A stretch of 33,938 nt of DNA from Candidatus Borkfalkia stercoripullorum. Lineage in GTDB: Bacteria; Bacillota; Clostridia; Christensenellales; Borkfalkiaceae. The notes under the pieces are model-generated. The model saw only the letters and a program-made list of their open reading frames with translations. It was not told where the DNA came from and searched no databases. The translations under genes were made by a program, and so were the position numbers. Positions 22,952 through 32,867 of this stretch are shown here, one piece after another (position 1 is the first letter of the stretch; the number at the start of each line of letters is the position of its first letter). Location: contig DWXC01000014.1 in the NCBI GenBank assembly GCA_019119395.1, forward strand, positions 1 through 33,938. The letters run 5' to 3'.

Positions 22952-24943
22952 ATGGCAAAGATCAACATTCTCGACAGCAGCATTTATAACCGCATCGCGG
23001 CGGGCGAAGTGGTCGAACGCCCCGCTTCCGCCGTAAAGGAATTTGTTGAAAATTCGATCGATGCGGGGGCGCGGAATATCGAAGTGCGTATCGCGCGGGG
23101 AGGAAAAGACCTCATTTCCGTCATAGACGACGGATGCGGGATCGAAAAATCCGAACTTCGTTCCGCCTTTTTGCCGCACGCGACGAGCAAGATCGCCAAA
23201 GTGGAGGATCTTGACGTGATCCGCACGCTCGGCTTCCGCGGCGAAGCGCTCGCGTCCGTCGCGTCCGTCGCGCACGTCACTTTAAAGTCGAGGGCGGCGG
23301 GGTGCGATGAGGCTTATTCGCTCACTTGTTCGGGCGGTGAAATCGGCGAGATCGTGCCTTGCGCTTTGGAGAGCGGCACGGAGATCGTTGCGGAAAACTT
23401 GTTTTTCAATACGCCCGTCCGCGCAAAATTCATGAAAACGGACAAGAGCGAGGAAAGCGAAATATCCGCCGTTATGTCGCGCTTCGTGCTCGGCAATCCC
23501 GAAATATCTTTCAAATATTATATCGACGGGAAACTCTCCGTCCAATCCTTCGGGGGCGGGCTGGACGAGGCCGTCGCGGCGGTGTACGGCGCTGCGGCGA
23601 TCGCCGAATGTTATAAGATCGACGCCGTAAAACACGGCGTGCGCGTGCGCGGCTATATCGGCAAGCCGTCTTATACGAAGGCAAACAGAACGTATCAGAG
23701 TACATTCGTGAACGGAAGATATGTTTCAAACAATACGATATCTTCCGCGGTCGCGAACGCTTACGCGAGTTATCTGATGAAGCGTCAATATCCGTTTTAT
23801 GTTTTGTTTATCGACGTTCCGCCGGAAATCGTCGACGTAAACGTACACCCGAATAAATCTGACGTGCGGTTTGAAAACAATCAGGTCATTTACGGAAGCA
23901 TTTATTCGGTCGTTTCGGCTGTTTTGGACGGTAACGCTTCGGCGTTGGAATATGTCGTGAAAGATGCGGACGCTCCGCGAATGCCCGAACCTTTGTCGGT
24001 CGAGCCTCGGGAAGATGTGCCGCGGCGGGAAAAGGCAATACCTTTCCAAGCGGAAAAAACCGTTCCGCTTCCGTTTCCGGAGGCGGGCAAGAGTGCTGTT
24101 TCGGATATACACGCTTATGAGCCGCCCCGCGTGCGGCATGGCTTTATTCCGGAAAGCGAAACCGGCCGCGGATTTGCAATAACTTTCCACGACAGCGGCG
24201 TTCGGGCGGAAAAACCTGCGCCGCAAAACGTGCCGCCTCCGACTTATGTCAACGAAGCTTTTCTCTCGCAGGACGTGCGGGAAACTTCCGGAGAGCAAGA
24301 CGTTTTTGCGGAAAACAAGAAATATCTCGACCTCCTCGATCAAAAGGCGAAACGGCAGAAGTTCATCTTTGAAAACGCCGAACTGAAAGGCAGTCTGTTC
24401 AACACCTATCTGATATACGAGGAAGGTGACAATGCCTATATCATCGACCAGCACGCGGCGCATGAACGGCTTATTTTTGACAAACTGTGCGAAGAGATGG
24501 ATTCCCGCAAAGTTGTGAGCCAGCCGATGCTCGTGCCCTTCGTCCTTTCCGTAAACAGGGAGGAGGCGGCGTTTATTGCCGATCATCTGCAGAGCATTGC
24601 GGAGATCGGGTTTGAGATCGAAGAGTTCGGCGCGGGCAGTTTTAAGATCTCTTCCGTACCGCTGGATTTGCAGGAGATCGACCTGAAGGGTTTTTTCGAC
24701 GACCTGCTCGGCGAAGTCGGAAACCTGAAAGGCATTCGCCTGACCCAATTGCTGCGCGATAAGATCGCGATGACGGCTTGTAAACACGCGGTCAAGGGCG
24801 GCATGATGCTGACCGATTCTGAAAAAGAAAAATTGTTTGAAATGCTCCACGGCGATATGGGGCTGAAATGCCCGCACGGAAGGCCGGTCGCCGTAAAGCT
24901 CACCAAATACGAGATAGAAAAAATGTTTAAAAGGATCGTTTGA
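22952..24943 (+). CDS. mutL: MutL, mismatch repair endonuclease and ATPase
   Basis: A 663-residue protein. The GHKL ATPase has GEVVERPASAVKEFVENSID, DDGCGI and FRGEALASVAS. A variable linker covers about residues 330-440. The C-terminal dimerization domain carries DQHAAHERLIF, TACKHAVKGG and CPHGRP, the metal-binding motifs of MutL proteins with nicking activity. Strand choice is therefore methyl-independent, as expected where MutH is absent. miaA begins immediately after the stop codon. Confidence 0.95.
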   Translation: MAKINILDSSIYNRIAAGEVVERPASAVKEFVENSIDAGARNIEVRIARGGKDLISVIDDGCGIEKSELRSAFLPHATSKIAKVEDLDVIRTLGFRGEALASVASVAHVTLKSRAAGCDEAYSLTCSGGEIGEIVPCALESGTEIVAENLFFNTPVRAKFMKTDKSEESEISAVMSRFVLGNPEISFKYYIDGKLSVQSFGGGLDEAVAAVYGAAAIAECYKIDAVKHGVRVRGYIGKPSYTKANRTYQSTFVNGRYVSNNTISSAVANAYASYLMKRQYPFYVLFIDVPPEIVDVNVHPNKSDVRFENNQVIYGSIYSVVSAVLDGNASALEYVVKDADAPRMPEPLSVEPREDVPRREKAIPFQAEKTVPLPFPEAGKSAVSDIHAYEPPRVRHGFIPESETGRGFAITFHDSGVRAEKPAPQNVPPPTYVNEAFLSQDVRETSGEQDVFAENKKYLDLLDQKAKRQKFIFENAELKGSLFNTYLIYEEGDNAYIIDQHAAHERLIFDKLCEEMDSRKVVSQPMLVPFVLSVNREEAAFIADHLQSIAEIGFEIEEFGAGSFKISSVPLDLQEIDLKGFFDDLLGEVGNLKGIRLTQLLRDKIAMTACKHAVKGGMMLTDSEKEKLFEMLHGDMGLKCPHGRPVAVKLTKYEIEKMFKRIV

Positions 24944-25840
24944 GTGAAAACTTTGGTTGTATGCGGCGCTACCGCGTCGGGTAAAACGGGATTTGCCGTA
25001 AAAATGGCGGAAGCGGTCGGCGGAGAAGTTGTCTCCGCCGATTGCATGCTCGTCTATAAGGGGCTGAATATCGGCACGGCAAAACCGACGAAAGAGGAAA
25101 TGCGCGGGGTCAGGCATCATATGATCGACGTTGCCGAGCCGTCGCAGTCCTATTCCGTCGCCGACTATGAGACTGGTGCCGAAAGCGTGCTTGCGCGGCT
25201 GGCGGAATGCGGAAAGCCTGCCGTGATCTGCGGCGGAACAGGCTTTTATATCCAATCGCTGTTGTTTAGCAGGGGGCTGGGGGGCGCGCCCGCGGACGAA
25301 AATATACGAAGAGAATATGAAGAGATCGCAGAGCGTGACGGGAAAGAGGCGCTTCACAATTTATTAAAGATGGTCGATGCGGAAAGCGCGGACAAACTGC
25401 ACCCGAACGACGTAAAGCGCGTGATCCGCGCGTTGGAGATCTATCGGCTGACGGGTAAAAAGAAATCCGAACAAAGCGACGGCTTTATCCCGAAGCGCGA
25501 GTATGTTGCGGTCGCGTTCGATTATCCGAGAGATGAATTGTATGAAAGGATCGACCGCCGCGTGGATGAAATGCTTTCGGCGGGGCTCGTGGACGAGGTA
25601 GAGGGGTTGTACCGTTCGGGCATCGATGAAAAATGCCAATGCATGCAGGGAATCGGCTATAAAGAAGTGCTCGAATATTTAAAAAATAAAATTTCGTACA
25701 GTACTATGTCAGACGTGATAAAGCAAAACACGCGCAGATATGCGAAACGGCAGATCACTTTTTTTAAGAAGCTGCCGCACATTGTTTGGCTGAATCCGCA
25801 TGCGGATCAGAAAGAGAATATTTTGAGGTGGATACAATGA
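24944..25840 (+). CDS. miaA: MiaA, tRNA dimethylallyltransferase
   Basis: A 298-residue enzyme that prenylates A37 of tRNAs reading U-starting codons, making the substrate of MiaB. The P-loop GATASGKTGFA is at residues 7-17, then SADCMLVYKGLNIGTAKP, GVRHHMIDV, CGGTGFYIQSLLF and LHPNDVKRVIRALEIYRLTG. The C-terminal KRQITFFKKLPHIVWL is typical. The GTG start directly follows the MutL stop. Its stop overlaps the next start codon (ATGA). Confidence 0.95.
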   Translation: MKTLVVCGATASGKTGFAVKMAEAVGGEVVSADCMLVYKGLNIGTAKPTKEEMRGVRHHMIDVAEPSQSYSVADYETGAESVLARLAECGKPAVICGGTGFYIQSLLFSRGLGGAPADENIRREYEEIAERDGKEALHNLLKMVDAESADKLHPNDVKRVIRALEIYRLTGKKKSEQSDGFIPKREYVAVAFDYPRDELYERIDRRVDEMLSAGLVDEVEGLYRSGIDEKCQCMQGIGYKEVLEYLKNKISYSTMSDVIKQNTRRYAKRQITFFKKLPHIVWLNPHADQKENILRWIQ

Positions 25841-27054
25841 ATATAGATGAATTGATCGCTTCGAGCGAAGCGTCTTTGAAAGATGCGTTTCGATACGCGG
25901 AAGAAGTGGCTTACCGCAATCAATGCAAGGTTATGGATGCTTTCCGCAAAAATAAAATTGCGCTGCGCCATTTTGTGCCGTCTACGGGCTACGGTTACGG
26001 AGACGAGGGGCGCGACACGCTGAACGCACTGTTCGCCGATATCTTCGGAACGGAAAGCGCTCTCGTTTCCCCGAACATCGTATCGGGCACGCATGCGCTG
26101 ACGGTCGGGCTGTTCGGAGTCCTGAAAGCGGGCGATACTCTTTTTTCTGTCAGCGGCGATCCGTACGATACGCTCACGGAAGTGATTTCCGGCAAAGGCA
26201 ACGGCTCGCTTGCGGATTACGGTATCAGATTTAAAAAATGCGCGCTGAAAGACGGCGATTTTGATTTAGAGGCGATCGCTTCGGGATTGAAAGATGAGAG
26301 CGTCAAGATTGTTTTCATTCAGCGCTCGCGCGGTTATGAATGGCGTGATGCTGTCAGCGAGGAAAAAATCGGGAAGGTGATTTCCTTTATACGAGGCCTC
26401 GGGTTTGACGGCTGCGTCTTTGTTGACAACTGTTACGGCGAATTCGTCGAAAAAACCGAACCGACCGAAAACGGGGCCGACGTTGCCGTGGGATCGCTCA
26501 TTAAAAACGCGGGGGGCGGCATTGCGCCGAGCGGCGGCTATATCGTCGGGAAGAAAAAGTATATCGACCGCATCGCGGGGCGGTTGACCGCGCCCTCCGT
26601 CGGGGCGGAAGTGGGGTCGTATGCTTTCGGGTATCAGTATTTTTATGAGGGAGTTTTCCTCGCGCCGCACGTCGTCTGCCAGGCTGTCAAGGGCAGTTTG
26701 CTGATCGGTGCATGCTTGGAAAAGCTCGGATATAAAACTTCTCCTTCGCTCGGCGTTGCTCCGTACGACATTACGCGGGCGATCCGCTTTGATACGAAAG
26801 AACAGTTGATAAGTTTTATCCAGGCGGTGCAGGAATCTTCGCCCGTCGACAGCTTTGTTACTTTGGAACCGTGGGACATGCCGGGGTATCAGGAGCAGGT
26901 CATTATGGCGGCCGGTACGTTCGTGCAAGGGGCGTCCATCGAGCTTTCGGCTGACGCGCCGATCAAAGAGCCGTATATCGCGTATTTTCAGGGCGGGCTC
27001 ACCTACGAGCATTGCAAATACGCTTTGACGAAGATCTTGCAAAAATTAGTATGA
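25837..27054 (+). CDS. YnbB-type PLP-dependent methionine gamma-lyase family protein
   Basis: A 405-residue fold-type I PLP enzyme, described as methionine gamma-lyase or aluminium-resistance protein family. Motifs are RHFVPSTGYGYGDEGRDTL, SALVSPNIVSGTHALTVGLFG, VFVDNCYGEFVE and VAVGSLIKNAGGGIAPSGGYI, with the Lys of SLIKN as probable Schiff-base residue. The true substrate is uncertain. The ATG at 25837 has GAGGTG 6 nt upstream and overlaps miaA by 4 nt. In many Bacillota hfq lies between miaA and this gene; it is absent here. Confidence 0.9.
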   Translation: MNIDELIASSEASLKDAFRYAEEVAYRNQCKVMDAFRKNKIALRHFVPSTGYGYGDEGRDTLNALFADIFGTESALVSPNIVSGTHALTVGLFGVLKAGDTLFSVSGDPYDTLTEVISGKGNGSLADYGIRFKKCALKDGDFDLEAIASGLKDESVKIVFIQRSRGYEWRDAVSEEKIGKVISFIRGLGFDGCVFVDNCYGEFVEKTEPTENGADVAVGSLIKNAGGGIAPSGGYIVGKKKYIDRIAGRLTAPSVGAEVGSYAFGYQYFYEGVFLAPHVVCQAVKGSLLIGACLEKLGYKTSPSLGVAPYDITRAIRFDTKEQLISFIQAVQESSPVDSFVTLEPWDMPGYQEQVIMAAGTFVQGASIELSADAPIKEPYIAYFQGGLTYEHCKYALTKILQKLV

Positions 27055-27114
27055 TTTATTTCAGACATAATACATCGCAAACTTGTGCAAATGATAGGAT
27101 TTTATAAGTCGGTT

Positions 27115-27645
27115 ATGATTTTACGGTCAAACAAGATCTGCAAGCATTATGCCGATCTTAAAAAGATAAAGAAATTGTATAAATCTTCTTTTCCGAAAAA
27201 CGAGCGCATGAGGTTCGGGACGTTGCTGAAATCGGCAGATTCCCCGATGGTCGATTGGTCGGCTTATTACGACGGGGAAAAACTTGTCGGGTTTACTTAC
27301 CTCGCGTTCGACGAAGAAATCGCCTATCTTTTTTATTTCGCCGTGGACGAGGCGCTGCGCTCGAAGGGGTACGGAGGCGAAATATTGACGCATCTTAAAC
27401 AAAAATATTCGGATAAAACCATTGTTCTCGATATGGAAGCCAGCGGAGATGTCGCCGCCAACCGTGAACAGCGAATCAGGCGCAAGGCGTTTTATGTCCG
27501 CAGCGGATTTATCGGGGCGGGATTTGATTCCGTTTACCGCGGCGTGCATTACGAATCGATGGTGCTCGGCGGTGAGTGCGGAAAACAGCGGCTCATGCAA
27601 TTGTTTAAGAAGTACCGCCGCGAAGCGCTGGGTAAGCGTAAATAA
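27115..27645 (+). CDS. GNAT family N-acetyltransferase
   Basis: A 176-residue protein with the GNAT core: KLVGFTYLAFDEEIAYLFYFAVDEALRSKGYGGEIL, where R-S-K-G-Y-G is the acetyl-CoA-binding turn, then KTIVLDMEAS and FYVRSGFIGAGF. The substrate is unknown. The start is uncertain. ATG 27115 gives a normal N-terminus but has no good ribosome binding site; GTG 27085 is the upstream alternative. It lies 60 nt after the PLP enzyme gene and could be the operon's last member or have its own weak promoter. Confidence 0.85.
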   Translation: MILRSNKICKHYADLKKIKKLYKSSFPKNERMRFGTLLKSADSPMVDWSAYYDGEKLVGFTYLAFDEEIAYLFYFAVDEALRSKGYGGEILTHLKQKYSDKTIVLDMEASGDVAANREQRIRRKAFYVRSGFIGAGFDSVYRGVHYESMVLGGECGKQRLMQLFKKYRREALGKRK

Positions 27646-27720
27646 CTTGTGTATTTTCTGATTTTACAAAGAGAAATAACGGCCGATGTTTTTGAATGTC
27701 AGTTTATATAGAGGGGATTG

Positions 27721-28563
27721 ATGAAATTTTATGACCGGCTGGCGGAGATATTGCGGCTGCCTCCGCTGTATAAGCGATCTTCCGCACCTTTTTGGGAAGA
27801 CGACCACATTTCTGCGCAGATGTTAAAGGCACACCTCGATCCTGCGTCCGACGGGGCAAGCCGAAACGCGGATTTTATCGATCGTTCCGCGAGGTGGATC
27901 AGCACGCTCCTTCCGTCGCAAACGTATGTAAATCTTCTGGATCTCGGGTGCGGGCCGGGTTTATATGCCGAGCGTTTTGCACGCTGCGGTTACGACGTTA
28001 CGGGCGTGGACATTTCCGAGCGATCTATAAATCATGCCGTGCGTTCTGCGCAAGAGAAGGGGTTGCCCGTCCGATATTTCTGCCGCAATTATCTTTCGTC
28101 GGAGTTTGAAAAGCAGGCGTTCGACTTTGCCGCCATGGTCTATTGCGATTACGGCGCTCTGACGCCGCGGGAACGGCAGATCGTCTTAAAAAATGTATTC
28201 GCCGCTTTGAAAAACGGCGGTAAATTTTTGTTGGACGTCTTTTCGCCGTTTTTTTGGGAAAAGTTCACCGAAAGCCGGACTTGGGAGGTTTGCCCGCACG
28301 GCGGTTTTTGGAACGAGAGAGAGCATGTATTATGGCAAGGCCGCTATCGGTATGCCCCGCGAGTCACTTTGGAAAGGGCGGTCGTTCTGACTGCGGACGC
28401 GCTTTGTGAATATAATATCTGGAACACCTGCTTTTCGCGGGATGATTTGACTGAAGAGGTGCAGCGTGCGGGGTTTTCCGTATGCGGCGCGTGGAGCGAC
28501 GTAGCCGGCACGCCTTATGCCGACGATTCGCCGACGATCGCGGTCTTGTTGGAGAAAGAATAA
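27721..28563 (+). CDS. SAM-dependent class I methyltransferase
   Basis: A 280-residue protein. Motif I reads NLLDLGCGPGLYAERF (about residues 77-92), followed by YDVTGVDISERSINHA with the acidic ribose-binding residue and FDFAAMVYCDYGAL as post-I and motif IV. The C-terminal part is beta-rich and may bind the substrate, perhaps a small metabolite. GAGGGG at 27711-27716 supports the ATG at 27721. It converges on groEL, with a shared hairpin between them. Confidence 0.88.
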   Translation: MKFYDRLAEILRLPPLYKRSSAPFWEDDHISAQMLKAHLDPASDGASRNADFIDRSARWISTLLPSQTYVNLLDLGCGPGLYAERFARCGYDVTGVDISERSINHAVRSAQEKGLPVRYFCRNYLSSEFEKQAFDFAAMVYCDYGALTPRERQIVLKNVFAALKNGGKFLLDVFSPFFWEKFTESRTWEVCPHGGFWNEREHVLWQGRYRYAPRVTLERAVVLTADALCEYNIWNTCFSRDDLTEEVQRAGFSVCGAWSDVAGTPYADDSPTIAVLLEKE

Positions 28564-28636
28564 ACCTCCGCGATCGAAGCGGGCGGAGGTTCAATACGTT
28601 CGATGAAAAGAAAGGCGCGGATAATTCCGCGCCTTT
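28563..28636. terminator. Convergent terminators between the methyltransferase and groEL
   Basis: The first hairpin is AACCTCCGC/GCGGAGGTT (28563-28571, 28583-28591), without a T-run. The second is a perfect 11-bp stem, AAAGGCGCGGA/TCCGCGCCTTT (28611-28621, 28626-28636), with a 4-nt loop. Read leftward it is followed by CTTTTC, so it should end the groESL transcript. Confidence 0.75.
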
Positions 28637-28673
28637 CGGTATTGCTTGGCCGTAAACTGCTGTAATTGAGAGA

Positions 28674-30616
<1,943 letters not shown>

Positions 30617-30648
30617 AGAGTCTGCCTCCTAAAAATTTTCGTAACGGT

Positions 30649-30675
30649 TTAGCACTTTCAATACCTGAGTGCTAA
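30649..30675. promoter_or_regulatory. CIRCE element 1 (HrcA operator) in the groES leader
   Basis: TTAGCACTT (30649-30657), nine nucleotides, then GAGTGCTAA (30667-30675). This is the CIRCE consensus except for one T in place of C at the inner end of the left arm. It lies between the groES -10 box and start codon, the usual place for HrcA repression. Confidence 0.95.
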
Positions 30676-30685
30676 TTTACTATAT

Positions 30686-30713
30686 ATTATATACAATCGG
30701 AAGCAAATGTCAA
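30686..30713 (-). promoter_or_regulatory. Sigma-A promoter of groES-groEL
   Basis: On the minus strand TTGACA (complement of 30708-30713) and TATAAT (complement of 30686-30691) are both perfect, with a 16-nt spacer. CIRCE 1 begins about 10 nt downstream. Confidence 0.88.
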
Positions 30714-30740
30714 ACGTTTTGACGGCAAAAAAACAAAAAA

Positions 30741-30767
30741 TTAGCACTTTTATCAAAAGAGTGCTAA
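30741..30767. promoter_or_regulatory. CIRCE element 2 between groES and the dCMP deaminase gene
   Basis: TTAGCACTT (30741-30749), nine nucleotides, then GAGTGCTAA (30759-30767): the same arms as CIRCE 1 with a different spacer. It lies 27 nt upstream of the groES -35 and about 40 nt upstream of the rightward promoter. Its centre is 92 bp from that of CIRCE 1. Confidence 0.92.
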
Positions 30768-30806
30768 TTTATGCGGGAAAGGAAGAAAAAGAAATTTTTT
30801 CCGCGC

Positions 30807-30835
30807 TTGCCTTTTGCCTGCGGATGTGATAAAAT
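30807..30835 (+). promoter_or_regulatory. Promoter of the dCMP deaminase-cyclophilin operon
   Basis: TTGCCT (30807-30812) and TAAAAT (30830-30835) are 17 nt apart. The TGA just before the -10 makes an extended -10 element. Confidence 0.65.
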
Positions 30836-30860
30836 AAATAAAAAGGAGCGTGATACTGAA

Positions 30861-31322
30861 ATGGACAAGTGGGATAAGCGGTTTATGGAGCTTACGGAAA
30901 CGGTGGCGGGCTGGTCGAGCTGTTTTCAGGAAAACAGGCACGTCGGCGCGGTCATCGTGCTGGACAAGCGCGTTCTGACAACGGGATACAACGGCGCTCC
31001 GGCGGGGATACGCAGCTGCGTCGATAAGGGCGAATGCCTGCGCAGGAAGATGAACGTGCCGAGCGGCACGCGGCAGGAATTGTGCTACGCCGTACATGCG
31101 GAGCAAAACGCGATCATACAGGCGGCGCGCCTGGGCATCAAGATCGGCGGCGCGACTTTGTATTGCACGCATCAGCCCTGCGTCATCTGCGCAAAAATGA
31201 TCATCAACGCGGGCATCGCGCGCGTTGTATATAAGGAAGGATACCCCGACGAATTTTCCATGCAGTTATTTAAAGAGGCGGGAGTGTCTGTGCAGAAATA
31301 CGGAGATCTCGAAAAGGAGTAA
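30861..31322 (+). CDS. comEB: dCMP deaminase (ComEB family)
   Basis: A 153-residue zinc cytidine/deoxycytidylate deaminase-fold protein. The zinc site is VHAEQNA with the catalytic Glu, plus HQPCVICAKM with two Cys. GYNGAPAGI and a Cys-containing insertion (CVDKGECLRRKMNVPSG) fit dCMP deaminases, which feed dUMP to thymidylate synthesis. The ATG at 30861 is the only sensible start; AAGGAG is 12 nt upstream, which is long. It is followed 4 nt later by a cyclophilin gene and divides the intergenic region with groES. Confidence 0.92.
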   Translation: MDKWDKRFMELTETVAGWSSCFQENRHVGAVIVLDKRVLTTGYNGAPAGIRSCVDKGECLRRKMNVPSGTRQELCYAVHAEQNAIIQAARLGIKIGGATLYCTHQPCVICAKMIINAGIARVVYKEGYPDEFSMQLFKEAGVSVQKYGDLEKE

Positions 31323-31326
31323 AACT

Positions 31327-31851
31327 ATGAAAAATCCGATCGTTACGATCAAAATGCAGGACGGAAAAGTTATCAAACTCGAACTTTACCCCGAAAAAGC
31401 GCCCAATACCGTCAACAATTTCATCTCCCTCGCAAGGAGCGGTTTTTACGACGGTCTGGGTTTTCACCGCGTGATAGAGGGCTTTATGATCCAGGGCGGC
31501 GACCCCGCGGGGAACGGCACGGGCGGCCCCGGCTACACGATCAGGGGCGAATTCCGTTCCAACGGATTTGCGGGGAACGACGTCAAACATTTGCGCGGCG
31601 TGATTTCGATGGCGCGTTCCATGATGCCCGACAGCGCGGGTTCGCAGTTCTTTATCATGCACGAAAACGCCGCTCACCTCGACGGGCAGTATGCGGCGTT
31701 CGGCAAGGTGATCGAAGGCATGGACGTCGTAGACGAAATCGCCGCCGTCCCGACGGACATGCGCGATAAACCCCGCGAGCCGCAGGTCATGCAATCCGTC
31801 ACCGTTGAAACGTTCGGAGCGGATTACCCCGAACCTGTAAAAGCCAGGTAA
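31327..31851 (+). CDS. Cyclophilin-type peptidyl-prolyl cis-trans isomerase
   Basis: A 174-residue cytoplasmic prolyl isomerase without a signal peptide. Active-site motifs are FHRVIEGFMIQGGDP (Arg, Phe, Met and Gln of the pocket), GGPGYTIRGEF, GVISMARSMMPDSAGSQFFI and HLDGQYAAFGKVIEG. The family speeds proline isomerization during folding. The ATG at 31327 has AAGGAG about 8 nt upstream and starts 4 nt after the deaminase stop. It ends at a strong hairpin. With groESL and two CIRCE sites across the gap, co-regulation with chaperones is possible. Confidence 0.94.
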   Translation: MKNPIVTIKMQDGKVIKLELYPEKAPNTVNNFISLARSGFYDGLGFHRVIEGFMIQGGDPAGNGTGGPGYTIRGEFRSNGFAGNDVKHLRGVISMARSMMPDSAGSQFFIMHENAAHLDGQYAAFGKVIEGMDVVDEIAAVPTDMRDKPREPQVMQSVTVETFGADYPEPVKAR

Positions 31852-31865
31852 CAAACATATTTTGC

Positions 31866-31903
31866 CGAGGGGCGCGGAACTTAAAAAAGTTCCGCGCCCC
31901 TCG
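31866..31903 (+). terminator. Hairpin terminator after the cyclophilin gene
   Basis: Perfect 15-bp arms (31866-31880 and 31889-31903) share the core GGGGCGCGGAAC. The 8-nt loop is A-rich. The following GTGTTGTT is T-rich but not a clean T-run. Confidence 0.75.
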
Positions 31904-31914
31904 TGTTGTTCATA

Positions 31915-31922
31915 TATATAAT
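31915..31922 (+). promoter_or_regulatory. TATA-rich -10 region abutting the dipeptidase start codon
   Basis: TATATAAT ends 3 nt before the ATG at 31926. If the -10 is read as TATATA (31915-31920), transcription would start at or next to the A of the start codon. No ribosome binding site or good -35 is visible, and a terminator lies directly upstream. Confidence 0.35.
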
Positions 31923-31925
31923 ATT

Positions 31926-32723
31926 ATGATAGCGGATTTTCACAACGATTTTTTAACGGAAGGTGCGGGAGCGCTCCGCGATTTTTCGCGGAAAACCGAT
32001 GCCATGGTTTGCGCGCTCTATCGGGGCGGGCGCGGGACGGAAGAGATAGGGGCTTTGTTGCAAAAATTCGGGTCGGAACGCGCCGCGAATCAGTTTTTGG
32101 GATTGGAAGACGCGGGGTATTGCTTTGCATTCGGCATTCAAAAACTTGCGCAACACCGCCCCGTGTATGCTTCGCTGACGTGGAATTACGAAAACGAACT
32201 TGCGGGCGGCTGTCTGGAAGATACGGGATTAAAACAAAAAGGGGCGGCTGCCGTCCGCGCGCTGACGGAATGCGGCGTTACGATCGATTGCGCGCATTTG
32301 GGGCAAAAGGCCTTTCGCCGCGTCGTCGACCTTACCGACGACATCGCAGATTCGCACACTTGCGCGGCGGCCGTTCATGCGCATCCGAGGAATCTGGAAG
32401 ATTGGCAGATCGGGGAGATCGTGGCGAGGGGCGGATTGGTCGGCATTGCGTTTGTCGGAGCGTTTTTGTCCGATGCGCCGTGCGCGGAAGACGTTTTCAG
32501 GCACATCGATCACTGCGTGCAAAAATTCGGCGGAGACGGTTTTTGCATCGGCACGGACTTTTACGGGACGAACGACCTTCCGCGGGGCGCTGCCGATTAT
32601 TCGGAAGCGGAATCTCTGCGTTCTTTTTTTTCGCGCGCGGGTTATGACGAAAAAACGATCGATAAGATTTTTTTCGAGAACTTGAAAAAATTTTTAGACA
32701 AAAAACGACACATTGTCCCGTAA
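31926..32723 (+). CDS. Membrane dipeptidase (peptidase M19) family protein
   Basis: A 265-residue zinc dipeptidase-like protein, shorter than the usual 310-330. The N-terminal HxD is H6/D8 in DFHNDFL, the bridging Glu is probably in FLGLEDAG, TIDCAHLG corresponds to the D-x-S-H site, DSHTCA to SHS, and HPRNLEDWQI to HPRN with its conserved Arg. The final catalytic Asp is in GTDFYG. All metal ligands seem present. Substrates in the family include D-Ala-containing or other dipeptides. The start is fixed by the HxD motif, yet no ribosome binding site precedes it. Confidence 0.85.
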   Translation: MIADFHNDFLTEGAGALRDFSRKTDAMVCALYRGGRGTEEIGALLQKFGSERAANQFLGLEDAGYCFAFGIQKLAQHRPVYASLTWNYENELAGGCLEDTGLKQKGAAAVRALTECGVTIDCAHLGQKAFRRVVDLTDDIADSHTCAAAVHAHPRNLEDWQIGEIVARGGLVGIAFVGAFLSDAPCAEDVFRHIDHCVQKFGGDGFCIGTDFYGTNDLPRGAADYSEAESLRSFFSRAGYDEKTIDKIFFENLKKFLDKKRHIVP

Positions 32724-32800
32724 AAGCGGAAATTGCAACAAAATTACGCAAAATTATACAATATTTGTACATTTATTTTTTATTATTTTTACAAAATTAC

Positions 32801-32829
32801 TTTACAAATGTAAAACGATGTAGTATAAT
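32801..32829 (+). promoter_or_regulatory. Sigma-A promoter of spo0A with overlapping palindromes
   Basis: TTTACA (32801-32806) and TATAAT (32824-32829) are 17 nt apart. The -35 lies in the palindrome TTTACA-AA-TGTAAA (32801-32814). A similar one, TACAA-TAT-TTGTA, is at 32757-32769. These could be operator sites. I see no clear Spo0A box. Confidence 0.75.
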
Positions 32830-32867
32830 CGAAAATACAAAACAACCTCTGGAGGCGAAAGAGCAAT

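Noticed and set aside
23726-25357. A 543-codon minus-strand frame opposite mutL and miaA
   Set aside because: Shadow of conserved genes; no motifs.
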